Positions 39,460 to 49,800 are shown, counted from the first letter of the stretch. The stretch: DNA of 64,000 nt from Sutcliffiella sp. FSL R7-0096 (GCF_038595065.1 NZ_CP152003.1:4258001-4322000); one strand, 5' to 3'. Translations and numbers: made by a program. The notes: generated by a model from the letters alone, not told the origin.

Positions 39460-40938
39460 TTATTTCAGCAATATTTTAATTGCTTCTTTTAGCTGAACAT
39501 CATTTTCTTTTGCGCGTACCGCATCAAGTAATTGTGCTTGCAGCTGTTCTGCTGTCTGGCTATCGACTTTACCGGATGTGGATAGATCATTTTCCGCTTG
39601 GAAGGACTTTACGGCATCCTCTGTTTCCTTGCTGAAATAACCATCGTCACGTCCCGGATCAAAACCAAGGCCTTTTAGCATCACTTGTACGTTTTTCACT
39701 TTTTCGCTGTTTGTGTCAAGGGCCAGCTCTTCATCCTTTTCCATGTTGATTGGGTTAGCATAGAAGTAATCAGGCTGTTTGACAGGTATGGTCGGCTCCA
39801 CACCGTCATTGTGAATCCAGTTACCATCAGGTGTCAACCACTTATAAAGAGTCAGCTTCAAGTTACTGCCATCACCAAGCTCCAAGGCTTGCTGAACAGT
39901 ACCTTTACCGAAGGAAGCATCACCAATCACATCATAATTCCCTGCCTCTTTTAAGGCTCCTGCAAGGATTTCCGATGCAGAGGCACTTCCCTTATCAATC
40001 AGTGTCACAATATCATATGGCTTCTTTTCTGTCATGGAGGAGAAGAAGCGTTGCTTTTCACCATTTCGCTGTTCGATCTGAACATACGGCTTTTCTTTTG
40101 TGACAAGCTCAGCCGCAATGATCTGTACCTGATCTAAAAGTCCACCAGGATTTCCACGAACATCAACTACCAGGCCTTCTATATTTTCTTTCTCAAGAGC
40201 TGCCAATTGTTCCTGGAAGTCCTTGCCTGTATCTTGAGAAAAGGAGGTGATTTGAATATAGCCCACTTTTTTACCATCTTGTTCAATCGTTTCGGAGTAG
40301 ACTGTTTCAATCGGGATCGTATCACGGGTCACATCAACATTAAACGGTTCCTGTACACCCGGGCGCTGAATTTCTAGCGTAACGACCGTTCCTTTTTCAC
40401 CACGGATTTTAAGGACAGCCTGATACAAATCCAGGCCTTCTATGTCTTCTTCATCCACCTTAAGGATCTGATCATTCGGTTGCAAACCTGCCTTTTCAGC
40501 CGGAGAACCACGGAATGGTGAAACGATCGTCACTTTTCCATTTTGCATGCCAACTTCAGCCCCAATGCCCTCAAAAGAGGATTCGAGTGACTGGGTAAAT
40601 TGTTCTGCTGTATCTTTATCCATATACACGGAGTAAGGATCCTCCAAAGTATTGACCATCCCTTGAATGGCACCTTCAATCAGCTTTTCAGAATCTGTTT
40701 CTTCCACATAACGGGAGAAAATGATTTCATATGCCTGTTGAATCTTTTCCATTTGCTCTTTTGTATTTTTCGCCTTTTCCTGTGGTGCCGCCTGCTCCGT
40801 GTTATCCGTCAGAGGGTTTTGCACGGACGGTACTGCCGCAGCCTGACCATGTCCGAACCATTGTAGTCCTGCATACATTCCTGCTGCTCCAACTAGAACT
40901 GATACAACCATCAATACTGTAACGATTTTGCGATTCAT
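39460..40938 (-). CDS. ctpB: S41-family carboxy-terminal processing protease CtpB
   Basis: Secreted or membrane-tethered PDZ protease of 492 residues, in Bacillus involved in activating SigK processing during sporulation. There is an N-terminal membrane anchor (VTVLMVVSVLVGAAGMYAGL), a PDZ domain (GIGAEVGMQNGKVTIVSPFRGSPAEKAGL), the catalytic serine in DKGSASASEILAGAL and lysine in GDASFGKGTVQ. A C-terminal peptidoglycan-binding domain (VKNVQVMLKGLGFDPG) follows. Beyond its start the core gene order breaks off into AT-rich accessory DNA. Confidence 0.94.
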   Translation of the reverse strand: MNRKIVTVLMVVSVLVGAAGMYAGLQWFGHGQAAAVPSVQNPLTDNTEQAAPQEKAKNTKEQMEKIQQAYEIIFSRYVEETDSEKLIEGAIQGMVNTLEDPYSVYMDKDTAEQFTQSLESSFEGIGAEVGMQNGKVTIVSPFRGSPAEKAGLQPNDQILKVDEEDIEGLDLYQAVLKIRGEKGTVVTLEIQRPGVQEPFNVDVTRDTIPIETVYSETIEQDGKKVGYIQITSFSQDTGKDFQEQLAALEKENIEGLVVDVRGNPGGLLDQVQIIAAELVTKEKPYVQIEQRNGEKQRFFSSMTEKKPYDIVTLIDKGSASASEILAGALKEAGNYDVIGDASFGKGTVQQALELGDGSNLKLTLYKWLTPDGNWIHNDGVEPTIPVKQPDYFYANPINMEKDEELALDTNSEKVKNVQVMLKGLGFDPGRDDGYFSKETEDAVKSFQAENDLSTSGKVDSQTAEQLQAQLLDAVRAKENDVQLKEAIKILLK

Positions 40939-41103
40939 GAAAGCTCCTCCTCATCCTATACCCCGTACCGAACGTTAGATATGACGCAATTGTACCATAG
41001 CCGGCGTTGGTTGAAAATTATTAAAACTTATGTAAGTGGCCACGGAGTGCGGGACAGTTATCCGTTTGCTTGTCCCACCTGCCATTTCGTCCGTCCTTGT
41101 AAT

Positions 41104-41136
41104 AAAAGGCATCACACAGGGTAGTGTAATGCCTTT
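41104..41136 (-). terminator. terminator-like hairpin
   Basis: AAAGGCATCACAC (41105-41117) and GTGTAATGCCTTT (41124-41136) pair with one mismatch. The T run is better on the minus strand. No intact gene now leads into it. Confidence 0.55.
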
Positions 41137-41254
41137 CATAGTGTAAGTATATGTTGTTGTGGGGAAAATATGTGTGGAGATGCGGAAATGCTTATGATGG
41201 TTAGGATGGATTTGGGGAACATTTAATGTTGTAATCAAATTTCTAAATAGAAAA

Positions 41255-41295
41255 AACACAACCCCGCCGCTTATATTAAACAGCGAGATTGTGTT
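41255..41295 (-). terminator. terminator-like hairpin
   Basis: AACACAA (41255-41261) pairs with TTGTGTT (41289-41295), with inner CGCT/AGCG pairing; the minus strand then has six T residues. It would stop transcripts coming from the island side. Confidence 0.6.
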
Positions 41296-41525
41296 GGTTT
41301 AAAAGTTGTGGTGTTACAAAAAAGTAGTTAAATTATATTTAGTAACAATCATTAATAAATCTATAATACCATTTACTCGTTTACAAGAAAGTGCTTTAAT
41401 AAAGGAAATTGATTAATTTAGTATATATTATTAAATAATATTAATTATAATCAATGTTGTATATTTATTCCTAAACCTGCATAAATAATTAAAACTAATT
41501 TCTTCAATATCTTTTTTATAAGTAA

Positions 41526-41577
41526 TTACCCCACTCGTCTAAGAAAAACATTGGCAAGTGAAGGCCGGGTGGGGTAA
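41526..41577. repeat. inverted repeat, possible mobile-element relic
   Basis: TTACCCCAC (41526-41534) and GTGGGGTAA (41569-41577) form 9 bp of perfect pairing around 34 bases. The surrounding 41300-41950 is AT-rich with no convincing gene. A truncated family-2 fragment (cttcaacttaagctccagattg) lies at about 41803-41826. Confidence 0.5.
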
Positions 41578-41954
41578 CTCGTTCACACCTACAATAGCTA
41601 TTACTGAAGAATTATTTTATCCTAAGTCAAAATGTTGGTAGCACTTTGGCTTCTTTTTAATTATATGCGAATTACTCTAGACTTATCAAAATTATTGGTA
41701 CAAATTCTAAATTGAAGTTTCGGTCAGTACATAAAAGCTTCATTTAATGAAATAACTGATTACTAATATATTGCAACTAACAAAACACCTTAAAGCATCT
41801 TCAACTTAAGCTCCAGATTGTTTAACCTGTTGCTTTTCATTGTCTGAATAATTTACGAGTGGTTAACATAAATTACTCTTAAAATAGGAAAAGACTGTTT
41901 TTTTCTTATTTTAAGACCTAAAACGTATTTTTATTTTATTATTTAATATGCAAC

Positions 41955-42375
41955 TTAAAACCCAGCAGCTTTAAGGTCTTTTAATTTTGAAAAAGCTGCT
42001 TCCTCAACATTATTGTTTATTCTCTTATAAATGTAACCTGAAACATTATTTGGAAGTGTTACTCCTTCTTTAAATAAACAACAAACTCTATTTCTACCTA
42101 ACTTAGCAACAAAATAACCAAATTCAAAAATAACATTCTGTCTTGCTCTATACTCAAGATCTTTTTCTTCGTCACTTTTCTCTTTATTTTCAGCTAAAAA
42201 TCCAATATCATCTGGAGTTAATAGTATTATCGCAAAGCCAACGATACTATATTTTCAAACTTTTCAATAATAGTTTACCCTTCATCCGCTTGCATGTGTA
42301 ATACTATTGGTTCAAGCCCCTATTATTCGTAGATTCATCACGATCATGAACTAAAAATATTTTGTTATCTCCCTA
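41955..42375 (-). pseudogene. TIR-like (PF10137-type) nucleotide-binding protein, decayed
   Basis: The minus strand encodes, across shifted frames, NKIFLVHDRDES, then LEPIVLHMQADEG, then TIIEKFE, then GFAIILLTPDDIGFLAENKE, YRARQNVIFEFGYFVAKLG and GVTLPNNVSGYIY, ending KLKDLKAAGF and stop at 41955. These are the ordered blocks of the TIR-like domain found in CBASS Cap12 and related NAD-cleaving effectors. One extra base near 42285, one missing A near 42256 and a missing stretch after HDRDES break it. It lies just downstream of the SIR2 gene. The gap 42376-42550 shows nothing more than faint remnants. Confidence 0.8.
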
Positions 42376-42550
42376 TTGAATTTTGGAATCATCTTTAGGG
42401 ACACTCCTAGAATACAAGTTAAACTACTCTCTGTACTCCTCAAATTGTTCAAGGTGAATGTAGAAACTTACCATTCGTTACCTACCATCTATATGCCACA
42501 TTGACACGAAATTCACTAGATAGAGCTTACTGGTTAGTTTTTAATACCCA

Positions 42551-42599
42551 AAAAAAAGTGTCTGACTCTACTATTTATCTTTACAAAGTCACACACTTC
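42551..42599 (-). terminator. terminator of the SIR2-TPR gene
   Basis: On the minus strand AAGTGT...GAC pairs with GTC...ACACTT (arms near 42557-42567 and 42587-42598), followed by eight T residues, about 20 bases past the stop. Confidence 0.8.
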
Positions 42600-42618
42600 G
42601 ATTTTGGAAAAAACAAAC

Positions 42619-45087
42619 TTAAGCATTAATTATTGGTGCTTTTTCATATAAAAAATTCTGGACATACCAGTTGTTATCTTGACACGCTTTATCTAAGCGT
42701 TCTTTAATTGATAATCCATCAGGATCAGTTTGTAGATTATGGCGAGCTAGCCACCCTAACACTAAGTCACCTTCTGTGTCACCATTTAAAGCTAATTTAT
42801 GCCACCACTTTATAATTCCATCTAGATGATCAGGATCAAATTTATTTAGACTCTTGAAAAACTCATCCGCCTTAACCCATTTATCATAGCTCCAACTATT
42901 AGCAACTAAATATAATGCTTTATTAACATAAGCGATTGCAATATTATCTTCTATACCTATGTCAAAGAGTGCTTCAATGTCATATCCTTCGTAATCTAGA
43001 ACATCTTTCCTTCTTAGCATATAGCCTAGATTAACTGTTGACTGTGGGTTATTGCTTTTGTAACCTAATTCAAACATCTCAAAAGCTTTTTTAATTTCTT
43101 TTTTACCATAAAGTATTAAGCCCAACATTGTACAAGCATCACCAAAATTTTCTTCATTATTTACATCCAGTTGGATATCACTATTTATTACCATCTCTAA
43201 GTACTTTTCAGCTTTTGAAATTTCATTATTTAAATAGTATGTTCTACCAATATAAAAAGTAGTGTATATAAAGTGTGTATTAAACATTGGATTTTTAGAA
43301 TTTGAGTATACTTTATAAAGTTCATTATATGCATCTATAATAACCTTTTCGTCTTCTTTTATATGAAGCCTTGCAAAAGTATATAAATTCAAAATTAAGG
43401 TGGTAACAATTTGAATATCTTCATTTTGGCTATCGTTAAACTTACGAAGATATCTATTGATTTCTATTTTTGCTAATTTAGTTTCACCTATTACTTCTAG
43501 CAATCTTGTTTTTTGAACTAATAAGAATGCTACTCTTACCTCAAATTCAATGCTAGTCTCATTTTCATATCTTAATATACCTTCTTCAAAACTGTCTATT
43601 GCTTCATAAACTAGTTCCATTTCTGACAATACCTGAGATTTTAAATTTAAAGTATCTAAAAATAATAATCTAAAACTAAATGAATCTTCATGTTGAAATC
43701 TATCAATAATACCATTTAATGTTTCAACAGTCTCTTCATATCGTTCCAATTCTTCTAATGTTTCAGCTCTAATTAGTAAGCACGAAGCTACCTTTAAACT
43801 TAGTTTGTTTTTAAATTTATTATCTTTAAGGGATTTATATACATCATAATTCAAATCACTAGCAACTATTATTTCTTCTGATGGTTTAGATTTCATTATT
43901 AATAATACCAGTATTTCAATAAGTTCTACTTTTTGGTATTCTTCTAGCTCATTAATATCAAGTTGCAAACTATCTAATAATTTTAAGGATGCTTCATATT
44001 GAGAACTAACCACTAAGCTCCTTAGGGTTTGAACTTTACTATAGTCCACCTTATTACTATTGACACTAACTTCAAGTGACTGCAGTTTTTTTAGTCGATG
44101 TACGACATGGCTTAAGAAGAATACATCATTATTTTCGTCAGTATCTTCTGTACCTTGAATTAAATTGGCTAAAAAACTCAATGGATCTTTAGTTATTTCA
44201 GGTTCAGCTAATTGTAATTTTTGAATCATAGACTCAAAGACCACCTCAGCAGGTAAAAAGTTTTTTGAATCAATAGGAGACTTCAAATCTTCATCTAAGT
44301 TTTTTACTCTATCATTCGCAACAACAAATACTACATTATTATGAGATTTTAACCAATCAGGCATTGAACTAATACTATCTTCATTATAACAGAACCAATA
44401 TAAGTTATATGGAAGAGAAGGCTCATTCAATCTCCTTTTTAAATAGGTCATTATTATATCGTCTTCCCAACCACTATAGCCGACAATTATAGGCGAACGG
44501 GAACCCCCAATACGTTCTAACATTGAAGCCATTTGTGTAGCTGCAGTTCTATCTGTTATTTCAACTGTTAAGTTGCAACAGTCATAAGATAAATAGTTAC
44601 CATGAATGTGTACTAGTTGAATTTCATCTAACTCAGCATCAATTTTAAAAGCTGTTCCAGGATGATCGCAGATCATTGGATTTGAATTGAAAAGGGTTAA
44701 TGCTCTAGCAAGAAAATTGTCAAAATTAGGTGTAATTACAACTTTTCCAATACCACCTTTTGAAAGAAGGTGAGCTAATTTAAAATTTGCATTTGTAATT
44801 GGCTTGTTCTCAATAAGTTTTCGAAAATATTCCCTTCTTGATTTTGAATGAGGAAGGGCTCTTTGTAGCCAAGTCGAATACTCTTCTGAACCATTTAACT
44901 CTTTTATTTCTTCATAAGTTTGGTCAGTTAATTCTTTACAATCTTTTATTATTTTGTTTGCTGTAGGAATGATTGGTGAAGAAATCCCTGCCCCTACAAT
45001 AAAATAGAATGGATTTTTTGTGTCTTCTGGAGTTACTGCTCTAGCAATTTCATTAATGGCAATTTCCAATTTAACTATTCTAGACAT
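42619..45087 (-). CDS. SIR2-like NAD hydrolase domain fused to TPR-like repeats, putative defence protein
   Basis: An 822-residue protein. The N-terminal SIR2 fold has GAGIS at residues 32-36, TPNFDN at 119-124, HIHG at 160-163 and GYSGWEDD at 203-210, the residues expected around an NAD site. From about residue 350 onward it is all-helical with TPR/Sel1-like units (for example YYLNNEISKAEKYLEMVINSD). SIR2 fused to helical repeats is common in anti-phage effectors that deplete NAD. The start at 45087 follows AAGGCGGTAGG; an ATG at 45153 without a site would add 22 residues. Function is inferred. Confidence 0.8.
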   Translation of the reverse strand: MSRIVKLEIAINEIARAVTPEDTKNPFYFIVGAGISSPIIPTANKIIKDCKELTDQTYEEIKELNGSEEYSTWLQRALPHSKSRREYFRKLIENKPITNANFKLAHLLSKGGIGKVVITPNFDNFLARALTLFNSNPMICDHPGTAFKIDAELDEIQLVHIHGNYLSYDCCNLTVEITDRTAATQMASMLERIGGSRSPIIVGYSGWEDDIIMTYLKRRLNEPSLPYNLYWFCYNEDSISSMPDWLKSHNNVVFVVANDRVKNLDEDLKSPIDSKNFLPAEVVFESMIQKLQLAEPEITKDPLSFLANLIQGTEDTDENNDVFFLSHVVHRLKKLQSLEVSVNSNKVDYSKVQTLRSLVVSSQYEASLKLLDSLQLDINELEEYQKVELIEILVLLIMKSKPSEEIIVASDLNYDVYKSLKDNKFKNKLSLKVASCLLIRAETLEELERYEETVETLNGIIDRFQHEDSFSFRLLFLDTLNLKSQVLSEMELVYEAIDSFEEGILRYENETSIEFEVRVAFLLVQKTRLLEVIGETKLAKIEINRYLRKFNDSQNEDIQIVTTLILNLYTFARLHIKEDEKVIIDAYNELYKVYSNSKNPMFNTHFIYTTFYIGRTYYLNNEISKAEKYLEMVINSDIQLDVNNEENFGDACTMLGLILYGKKEIKKAFEMFELGYKSNNPQSTVNLGYMLRRKDVLDYEGYDIEALFDIGIEDNIAIAYVNKALYLVANSWSYDKWVKADEFFKSLNKFDPDHLDGIIKWWHKLALNGDTEGDLVLGWLARHNLQTDPDGLSIKERLDKACQDNNWYVQNFLYEKAPIINA

Positions 45088-45273
45088 CAGCCTACCGCCT
45101 TGTTTTTTTCTTTTATGGTATTCTTTTGCTATATTATAATTAAATTTTACCATGGAAAGATTGCCGAAAAATTAAAATATGGAAAAAAATTAAAATTATT
45201 TTTGGTTTTATTTAAATTAGGAAGGGAATATGATTTTTATGTAGAAGTAATAATTAAATAGGAGAGTGATATT

Positions 45274-45423
45274 ATGGGTTATTCAAATAAAAAAAAGATA
45301 AAAAATAAAAAAGCTCCGAAGAAAAGCATTCAGTAATTTAGTGGAGATTTGGAATCTCTTAAATACCAGTTACATAAAAGATTAATTTCCGAAATCTTAA
45401 AAACAAAAGCCCATTGGTGTTAA
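45274..45423 (+). pseudogene. small basic ORF interrupted by an in-frame stop
   Basis: AGGAGAG precedes an ATG at 45274 that encodes MGYSNKKKIKNKKAPKKSIQ and a TAA stop at 45334. The same frame then continues FSGDLESLKYQLHKRLISEI, LKTKAHWC and stop at 45423. Either a 20-residue basic peptide is made, or a 49-residue gene has been broken by one nonsense change. A plus-strand terminator follows. It is divergent from the SIR2 gene. I do not recognise the family. Confidence 0.45.
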
Positions 45424-45468
45424 GCCAAAAACTAAAAATTAAAGACATTAAAACATATCTTTCTGAGA

Positions 45469-45500
45469 TGAGAATCAGCATATGATTCTCACCTTTTTTT
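45469..45500 (+). terminator. plus-strand terminator
   Basis: TGAGAATCA (45469-45477) pairs perfectly with TGATTCTCA (45483-45491) and is followed by CCTTTTTTT. It supports a plus-strand transcript from the small ORF at 45274. The stretch 45501-45695 holds no gene. Confidence 0.8.
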
Positions 45501-45695
45501 AAAAAAATTTATTACTCTTTTCTTGCAATCTGAACTGATATCATAAAAAGAAGAGTCAAGGGAACTTCTATACTAGAAGTTGGCAGTAAATAAATAATTG
45601 TTTTTTCTTTTGCATATTCGCCTATTGTTGAAAAATGAAAAACATCAATAAGTCCTTCTGTTCATAGGTATTTAATGTCATTTTCCATCTCTTTT

Positions 45696-46172
45696 TTATT
45701 TTTTTATTTTTTCAATGCTTAATATTGATTTTTCTTGTAAAGGAAAAATCACTTCTTGTTCCGCCCTGATAGCCGGTGAGTTTAATTCGAAATTCTTAAT
45801 TTCAAGTTTCACAACTTCTATAAATCCTTTAACACTAATCCCCGGATTATCTTTTGTTGCTTCTGCTGTAATTATTGTATGAGCACTTCTTGGATTGAAC
45901 CAATATATTTCTTCTAATTTTTCAGCTGATGTCCATGAAACATAATGATTATTATAATTCACTTCATCATGGCCTAAATGAACTCTTCTTATTTTCCCTG
46001 TATATAGTAGATATTTTGCAACCTCATTTTCATATTTATTTTCACTGTTCTCCCAATTACGAATATCTTGTAATAACTTTTTCCAACATTCATCTGTATG
46101 GTCTAAGTTACTTCTACCACTTCCTTCTTTTGGATGATTTACCCACATTTCAAATAATTCGAATATGTCCAT
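45696..46172 (-). CDS. hypothetical protein, weak resemblance to ADP-ribosyltransferases
   Basis: A 158-residue soluble protein I cannot assign firmly. The order YLLYTGKIRRVHLG, then YVSWTSAEKLEEIYWF, then AIRAEQEVIFPL resembles the R - S-x-S/T - E-x-E arrangement of arginine-type mono-ADP-ribosyltransferases, where EQEV would carry the catalytic glutamate. The first arginine is not in the usual place, so this is only a hint. It lies in the same direction between the SIR2 and the split HEPN gene, suggesting membership of the same island. Confidence 0.55.
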   Translation of the reverse strand: MDIFELFEMWVNHPKEGSGRSNLDHTDECWKKLLQDIRNWENSENKYENEVAKYLLYTGKIRRVHLGHDEVNYNNHYVSWTSAEKLEEIYWFNPRSAHTIITAEATKDNPGISVKGFIEVVKLEIKNFELNSPAIRAEQEVIFPLQEKSILSIEKIKK

Positions 46173-46482
46173 TTTTAGCTCCTTATTTTAATACATATCA
46201 TTATACTCTCATAAATGAATTGATGTCTTTTTTATTTTTCCTAAAATCTAAAAGACTACTTTTAAGATAGTAATGGTTCTCGCAATGTTTAAAGAGATAG
46301 GAAATTTCGGTTCATCTTTTTTGCAAATGGCTAAACTCTTTTCAAAACAGTGCGACTTTATTTTAAACTCCTTCTTCAATTCACATTTTTGAATTCTTCC
46401 AAATTTGAAGTTGTTTATTGAGCAGTAAAAGTCTACTACGCAATATAAAATTACTCCTCTTCTGGCTTAAAATAAAAAAATG

Positions 46483-46530
46483 AGCGCTGATCCTTGTTCT
46501 AGGATAGCAGCCGTTTGTTGAAGTATACTT
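46483..46530. repeat. family-2 hairpin repeat copy
   Basis: AGCGCTGATCCTTGTTCTAG followed by GATAGCAGCCGTTTGTTGAA. It lies downstream (3') of the HEPN gene. The rest of 46173-46613 holds nothing recognisable. Confidence 0.75.
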
Positions 46531-46613
46531 TTTTGCCTTTGCATTAAAATAATACCTATATCACTTTTGTGGTACTCAGTAGTTACTTGACTAAAAAAAG
46601 AGAATGTTATTGC

Positions 46614-48123
46614 TCAATCTTCGATATTAATTTTATATGGACTCTTGCCAGAAAGCAGTTTTTCTAATAAATTTCCTTCATACATCTCTTTTATAAAGTA
46701 ATATTGCAGGTTATATTGTCCGTTCGAATATACTTCTATAATTCTATTCATTAATGAACCAGCGTAAGCTTCTGCAAAATTAACTAGATATGGAACAAGG
46801 TTTTTATCTACATAACCATTATGAACTATTTGATTTCTACATTTATAAATGTAATCAACTGTTAATTTAACTTCACTTCTTTTTTCTCTTAGTTGCTTTA
46901 AAGCCTCTTCGTTATCTTTATAAAAAGTTACCGTATCCTCAATTTCATCCAGAAAACTTTCTTTTGTAGTATATTCTTTTAATTCTTCCATTCTGTTATA
47001 AAAATGCTTCAAAGACACTACGGAATCTTCAGAACGGGCATTGTATATTCCTACACTTTGAAGGAAATCAACTGGTATATTTATCGTATCATCTTGTTCA
47101 TAAAAACTTTGACTGTATATGTCCGTTACCCTAAAAAGATTACTGATAGGTCTATATTGTTCCCAAAGAAAATACATATTTGATATAGTTTCTTTAACGA
47201 AAATAAATTTAGATTCTGCGTCTTTTTTTGATATGTTCGCTAAACTCTCAATAGCAATCCAATAATTTAAAAGTTTACTTTCTTCATTCTGCCATTGTGC
47301 CTTAGATATTATATCAAAGACACCTAGTATAGTATTTGCTTCAAAATATAATTCTCTCTTTTCTAATTCTTGTATCACTTGTGAAACTTTTTTTATATTA
47401 TCATACTTTTTATCACTTAAAAATTTCGGATTACTCCTACTTATATTTCTTCTAAATTGTTTATCATCTCTAGAACCAAACAAAGTTCCGAAAGAGCCAT
47501 TCTCTTCATCAATTTCTTTTCCTCTAAATTGGCCATCCCAAAAAAATTCGTGATATTCATGAGCATAATAGAAATTCAACGAATTCAATAAATTTAAAAA
47601 CTTAGCTTCAGCGATTTTAGAGGCAGATTTTAGAGAAGTTGCTGTTACTATGACCTTGGCATTACATCTACTTCGAAACTTATCTTTTAAATTTGATGAA
47701 TCAATTTCTTCACTTTTCTTTTCGATATGGCTTGTATCAAATGTTTCATCAAAATTAACATCCTCTCCAAGCATTTTTTCCGCTTCAGGACTATACAAAT
47801 GACAGTCAAATAATAAAATATTATTACTTTTAGGGAGTGTAACCATACCCCAAATTGGATAAATAAAAATGTATTCTTTTTCAACAGAAATTATTTGTTT
47901 CCTGAAGAAATCCAATCGATCCTGAATACTCAAGCTATCTATATAATCTTTCTTTTCTAACTCAGTATCAAATTCTTTAGGTATTCCTTTATATCTTATA
48001 TATATTTTCCCTTCATGGATAAAATATGATTCAAATACTTCTGAAATAATATTTTTTACATCTGCAATATTCATACCAGAGGTAACCAAATCAACTATTA
48101 TTTCCTTAGTCAACTCTTTAACT
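46614..48123 (-). pseudogene. C-terminal part of HEPN (ApeA-like) protein gene split by an IS21 element
   Basis: The 3' portion encodes 499 residues from a TTG at 48113 that lacks a good ribosome site. The C-terminal region has WIAIESLAN and the HEPN RNase motif RNQIVH (R-x4-H) near residues 426-431, as in ApeA-like abortive-infection proteins. Read upstream, the frame continues K-E through the AGTTA copy of the target duplication and then meets the IS border. Joined to the 5' part at 50609-51038 it restores one frame. Whether this fragment alone is still expressed is unclear. Confidence 0.85.
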
Positions 48124-48240
48124 TGTAAACGCTAGAATAAAGTTGACACTTTTTGCTTGATAGGATTTTACACTTTTGCTCAATCAACCTATTACTTTAG
48201 TAAAATAGTTTGTGACGTTATTTTACTGGAGGTTAGGATT

Positions 48241-49800
48241 TTGGAGGAGAAGTTAGTGTTATATATTAAGATTCATGAATTACATAAAAGAAAGTTTAAA
48301 GTATCACAAATAGCTAAAGAGCTTAAGGTCTCAAGGCCAACTGTCTATAAGTATTTAGAAATGACATTCGATGAGGCTACAGCTTATACTGAACAACCTT
48401 TAGGAAAGAAGAAAAAACTAGATCACTATAAGGACTGGATACTTGCCTGGCTAGAAGAGTACCCTCATCTAAGTAGTGCTCAGATCCATGATTGGCTTTT
48501 AGAGAGATACCCCGACCTCGTGGTCGGTGGAAGTACTGTAAGAACATATGTGAGGGGTATTCGAGAAGTCTACCAGATTGAGAAAAAGGTGATTGTCCGT
48601 CAATACGAAGCAGTTCCTGAACAGCCTATGGGTAAACAACTCCAGGTAGATTGGGGAGAAACAAAACAGAAAACAGTAAACAACAAAGAAACCAAGCTGT
48701 ACTTTATTGCCTTTGTACTCGCTAACTCTCGTTATAAATACATGGAATGGCAAGCACGCCCATTTACGACAAGAGATGCGATCCGTTGTCACGAAAATGC
48801 GTTTCAGTTTTATGGAGGGCGAACAGAAGAAATTGTCTACGATCAAGATCATTTAATCTCAGTGAGTGAAAATGCAGGACAACTGCTTTTAACAGCTGAA
48901 TTTCAAAGCTATGTTAATGAGCGTAAATTCAAAATATACCTGTGCAGAAGAGCAGATCCCGAATCTAAAGGTATGATTGAAAATGTAGTGAAATACATTA
49001 AAGGCAATTTTGCAGACAGTCGTGTATTTAATGACATTGAAGATTGGAATGAACGTGCACTACAATGGCTCAAGCGTACTGGTAACCACCAGGTGCACCA
49101 GACAACGAAAAAAAGACCAGCAGAAGTGTTTCTCCTCGAAAAGCAACACTTACAGCCAGTCTCTTCGTTACTTTCATATGAAAGCACCAATAATCAAAGT
49201 ATAACAAGAAGTGTAAGCAAGGACAACACGATTCGCTACAAGTCAAACCGTTATTCCGTCCCACTCGGGACTTATCAAACTATGAGTGAGAACCTTGTGT
49301 GGGTTGAAGCGAAGGTAGAAGATCACAAAACTCTTGTCATACGTAGAGAAGCAAATGGTGAAGTGATTGCCGAGCATGTCATCAGCTCGGAAAAGGGAAA
49401 ACTTATTCAAAATCGTCACCATACCCGAGATCGCTCTAAAGGCATTAAGGAACTTAAGCAACGCCTCATTTCTCTCTTTGAAGAACAGCTTAAAGCAGCT
49501 GCATACTTGGATGAGGTTAGTCAAAGATACCCAAGGTATCAGCGAGATCAGTTTGCGATTATCTATAAAGTAATCCAGCAGTATCCGACCTTAGTTGATT
49601 CTGTTTTAACTAAGTGCATGACAGAGAAGCTTTACAATGCGAATGATTTTCGTGATATCGCTCATCATCTCGATACATTACAAGTTGAACCGGCTGAAGA
49701 GGTACAATCCTTTTACACAAATTCGTTAAAACACTCTCATATCAAAGCATCTACGCGTTCTCTTAATGCTTATACCAGTATTTTAGGAGGTAGAGCATGA
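48241..49800 (+). CDS. istA: IS21-family transposase IstA
   Basis: DDE transposase of about 519 residues. An N-terminal helix-turn-helix (FKVSQIAKELKVSRPTVYKYLEM) is followed by an rve-type catalytic core with QVDWGETKQ, YDQD and later ESKGMIENVVKYIKGNF, the positions of the acidic triad. The TTG at 48241 with GGAGG 8 bases upstream is chosen; the ATG at 48157 lies in the terminal repeat region. It overlaps istB by four bases (ATGA). Confidence 0.92.
   Translation: MEEKLVLYIKIHELHKRKFKVSQIAKELKVSRPTVYKYLEMTFDEATAYTEQPLGKKKKLDHYKDWILAWLEEYPHLSSAQIHDWLLERYPDLVVGGSTVRTYVRGIREVYQIEKKVIVRQYEAVPEQPMGKQLQVDWGETKQKTVNNKETKLYFIAFVLANSRYKYMEWQARPFTTRDAIRCHENAFQFYGGRTEEIVYDQDHLISVSENAGQLLLTAEFQSYVNERKFKIYLCRRADPESKGMIENVVKYIKGNFADSRVFNDIEDWNERALQWLKRTGNHQVHQTTKKRPAEVFLLEKQHLQPVSSLLSYESTNNQSITRSVSKDNTIRYKSNRYSVPLGTYQTMSENLVWVEAKVEDHKTLVIRREANGEVIAEHVISSEKGKLIQNRHHTRDRSKGIKELKQRLISLFEEQLKAAAYLDEVSQRYPRYQRDQFAIIYKVIQQYPTLVDSVLTKCMTEKLYNANDFRDIAHHLDTLQVEPAEEVQSFYTNSLKHSHIKASTRSLNAYTSILGGRA

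Noticed and set aside
48157-48240. ATG at 48157 as the IstA start
   Set aside because: It would translate through the internal terminal repeat. The TTG at 48241 has a clear GGAGG at proper spacing.
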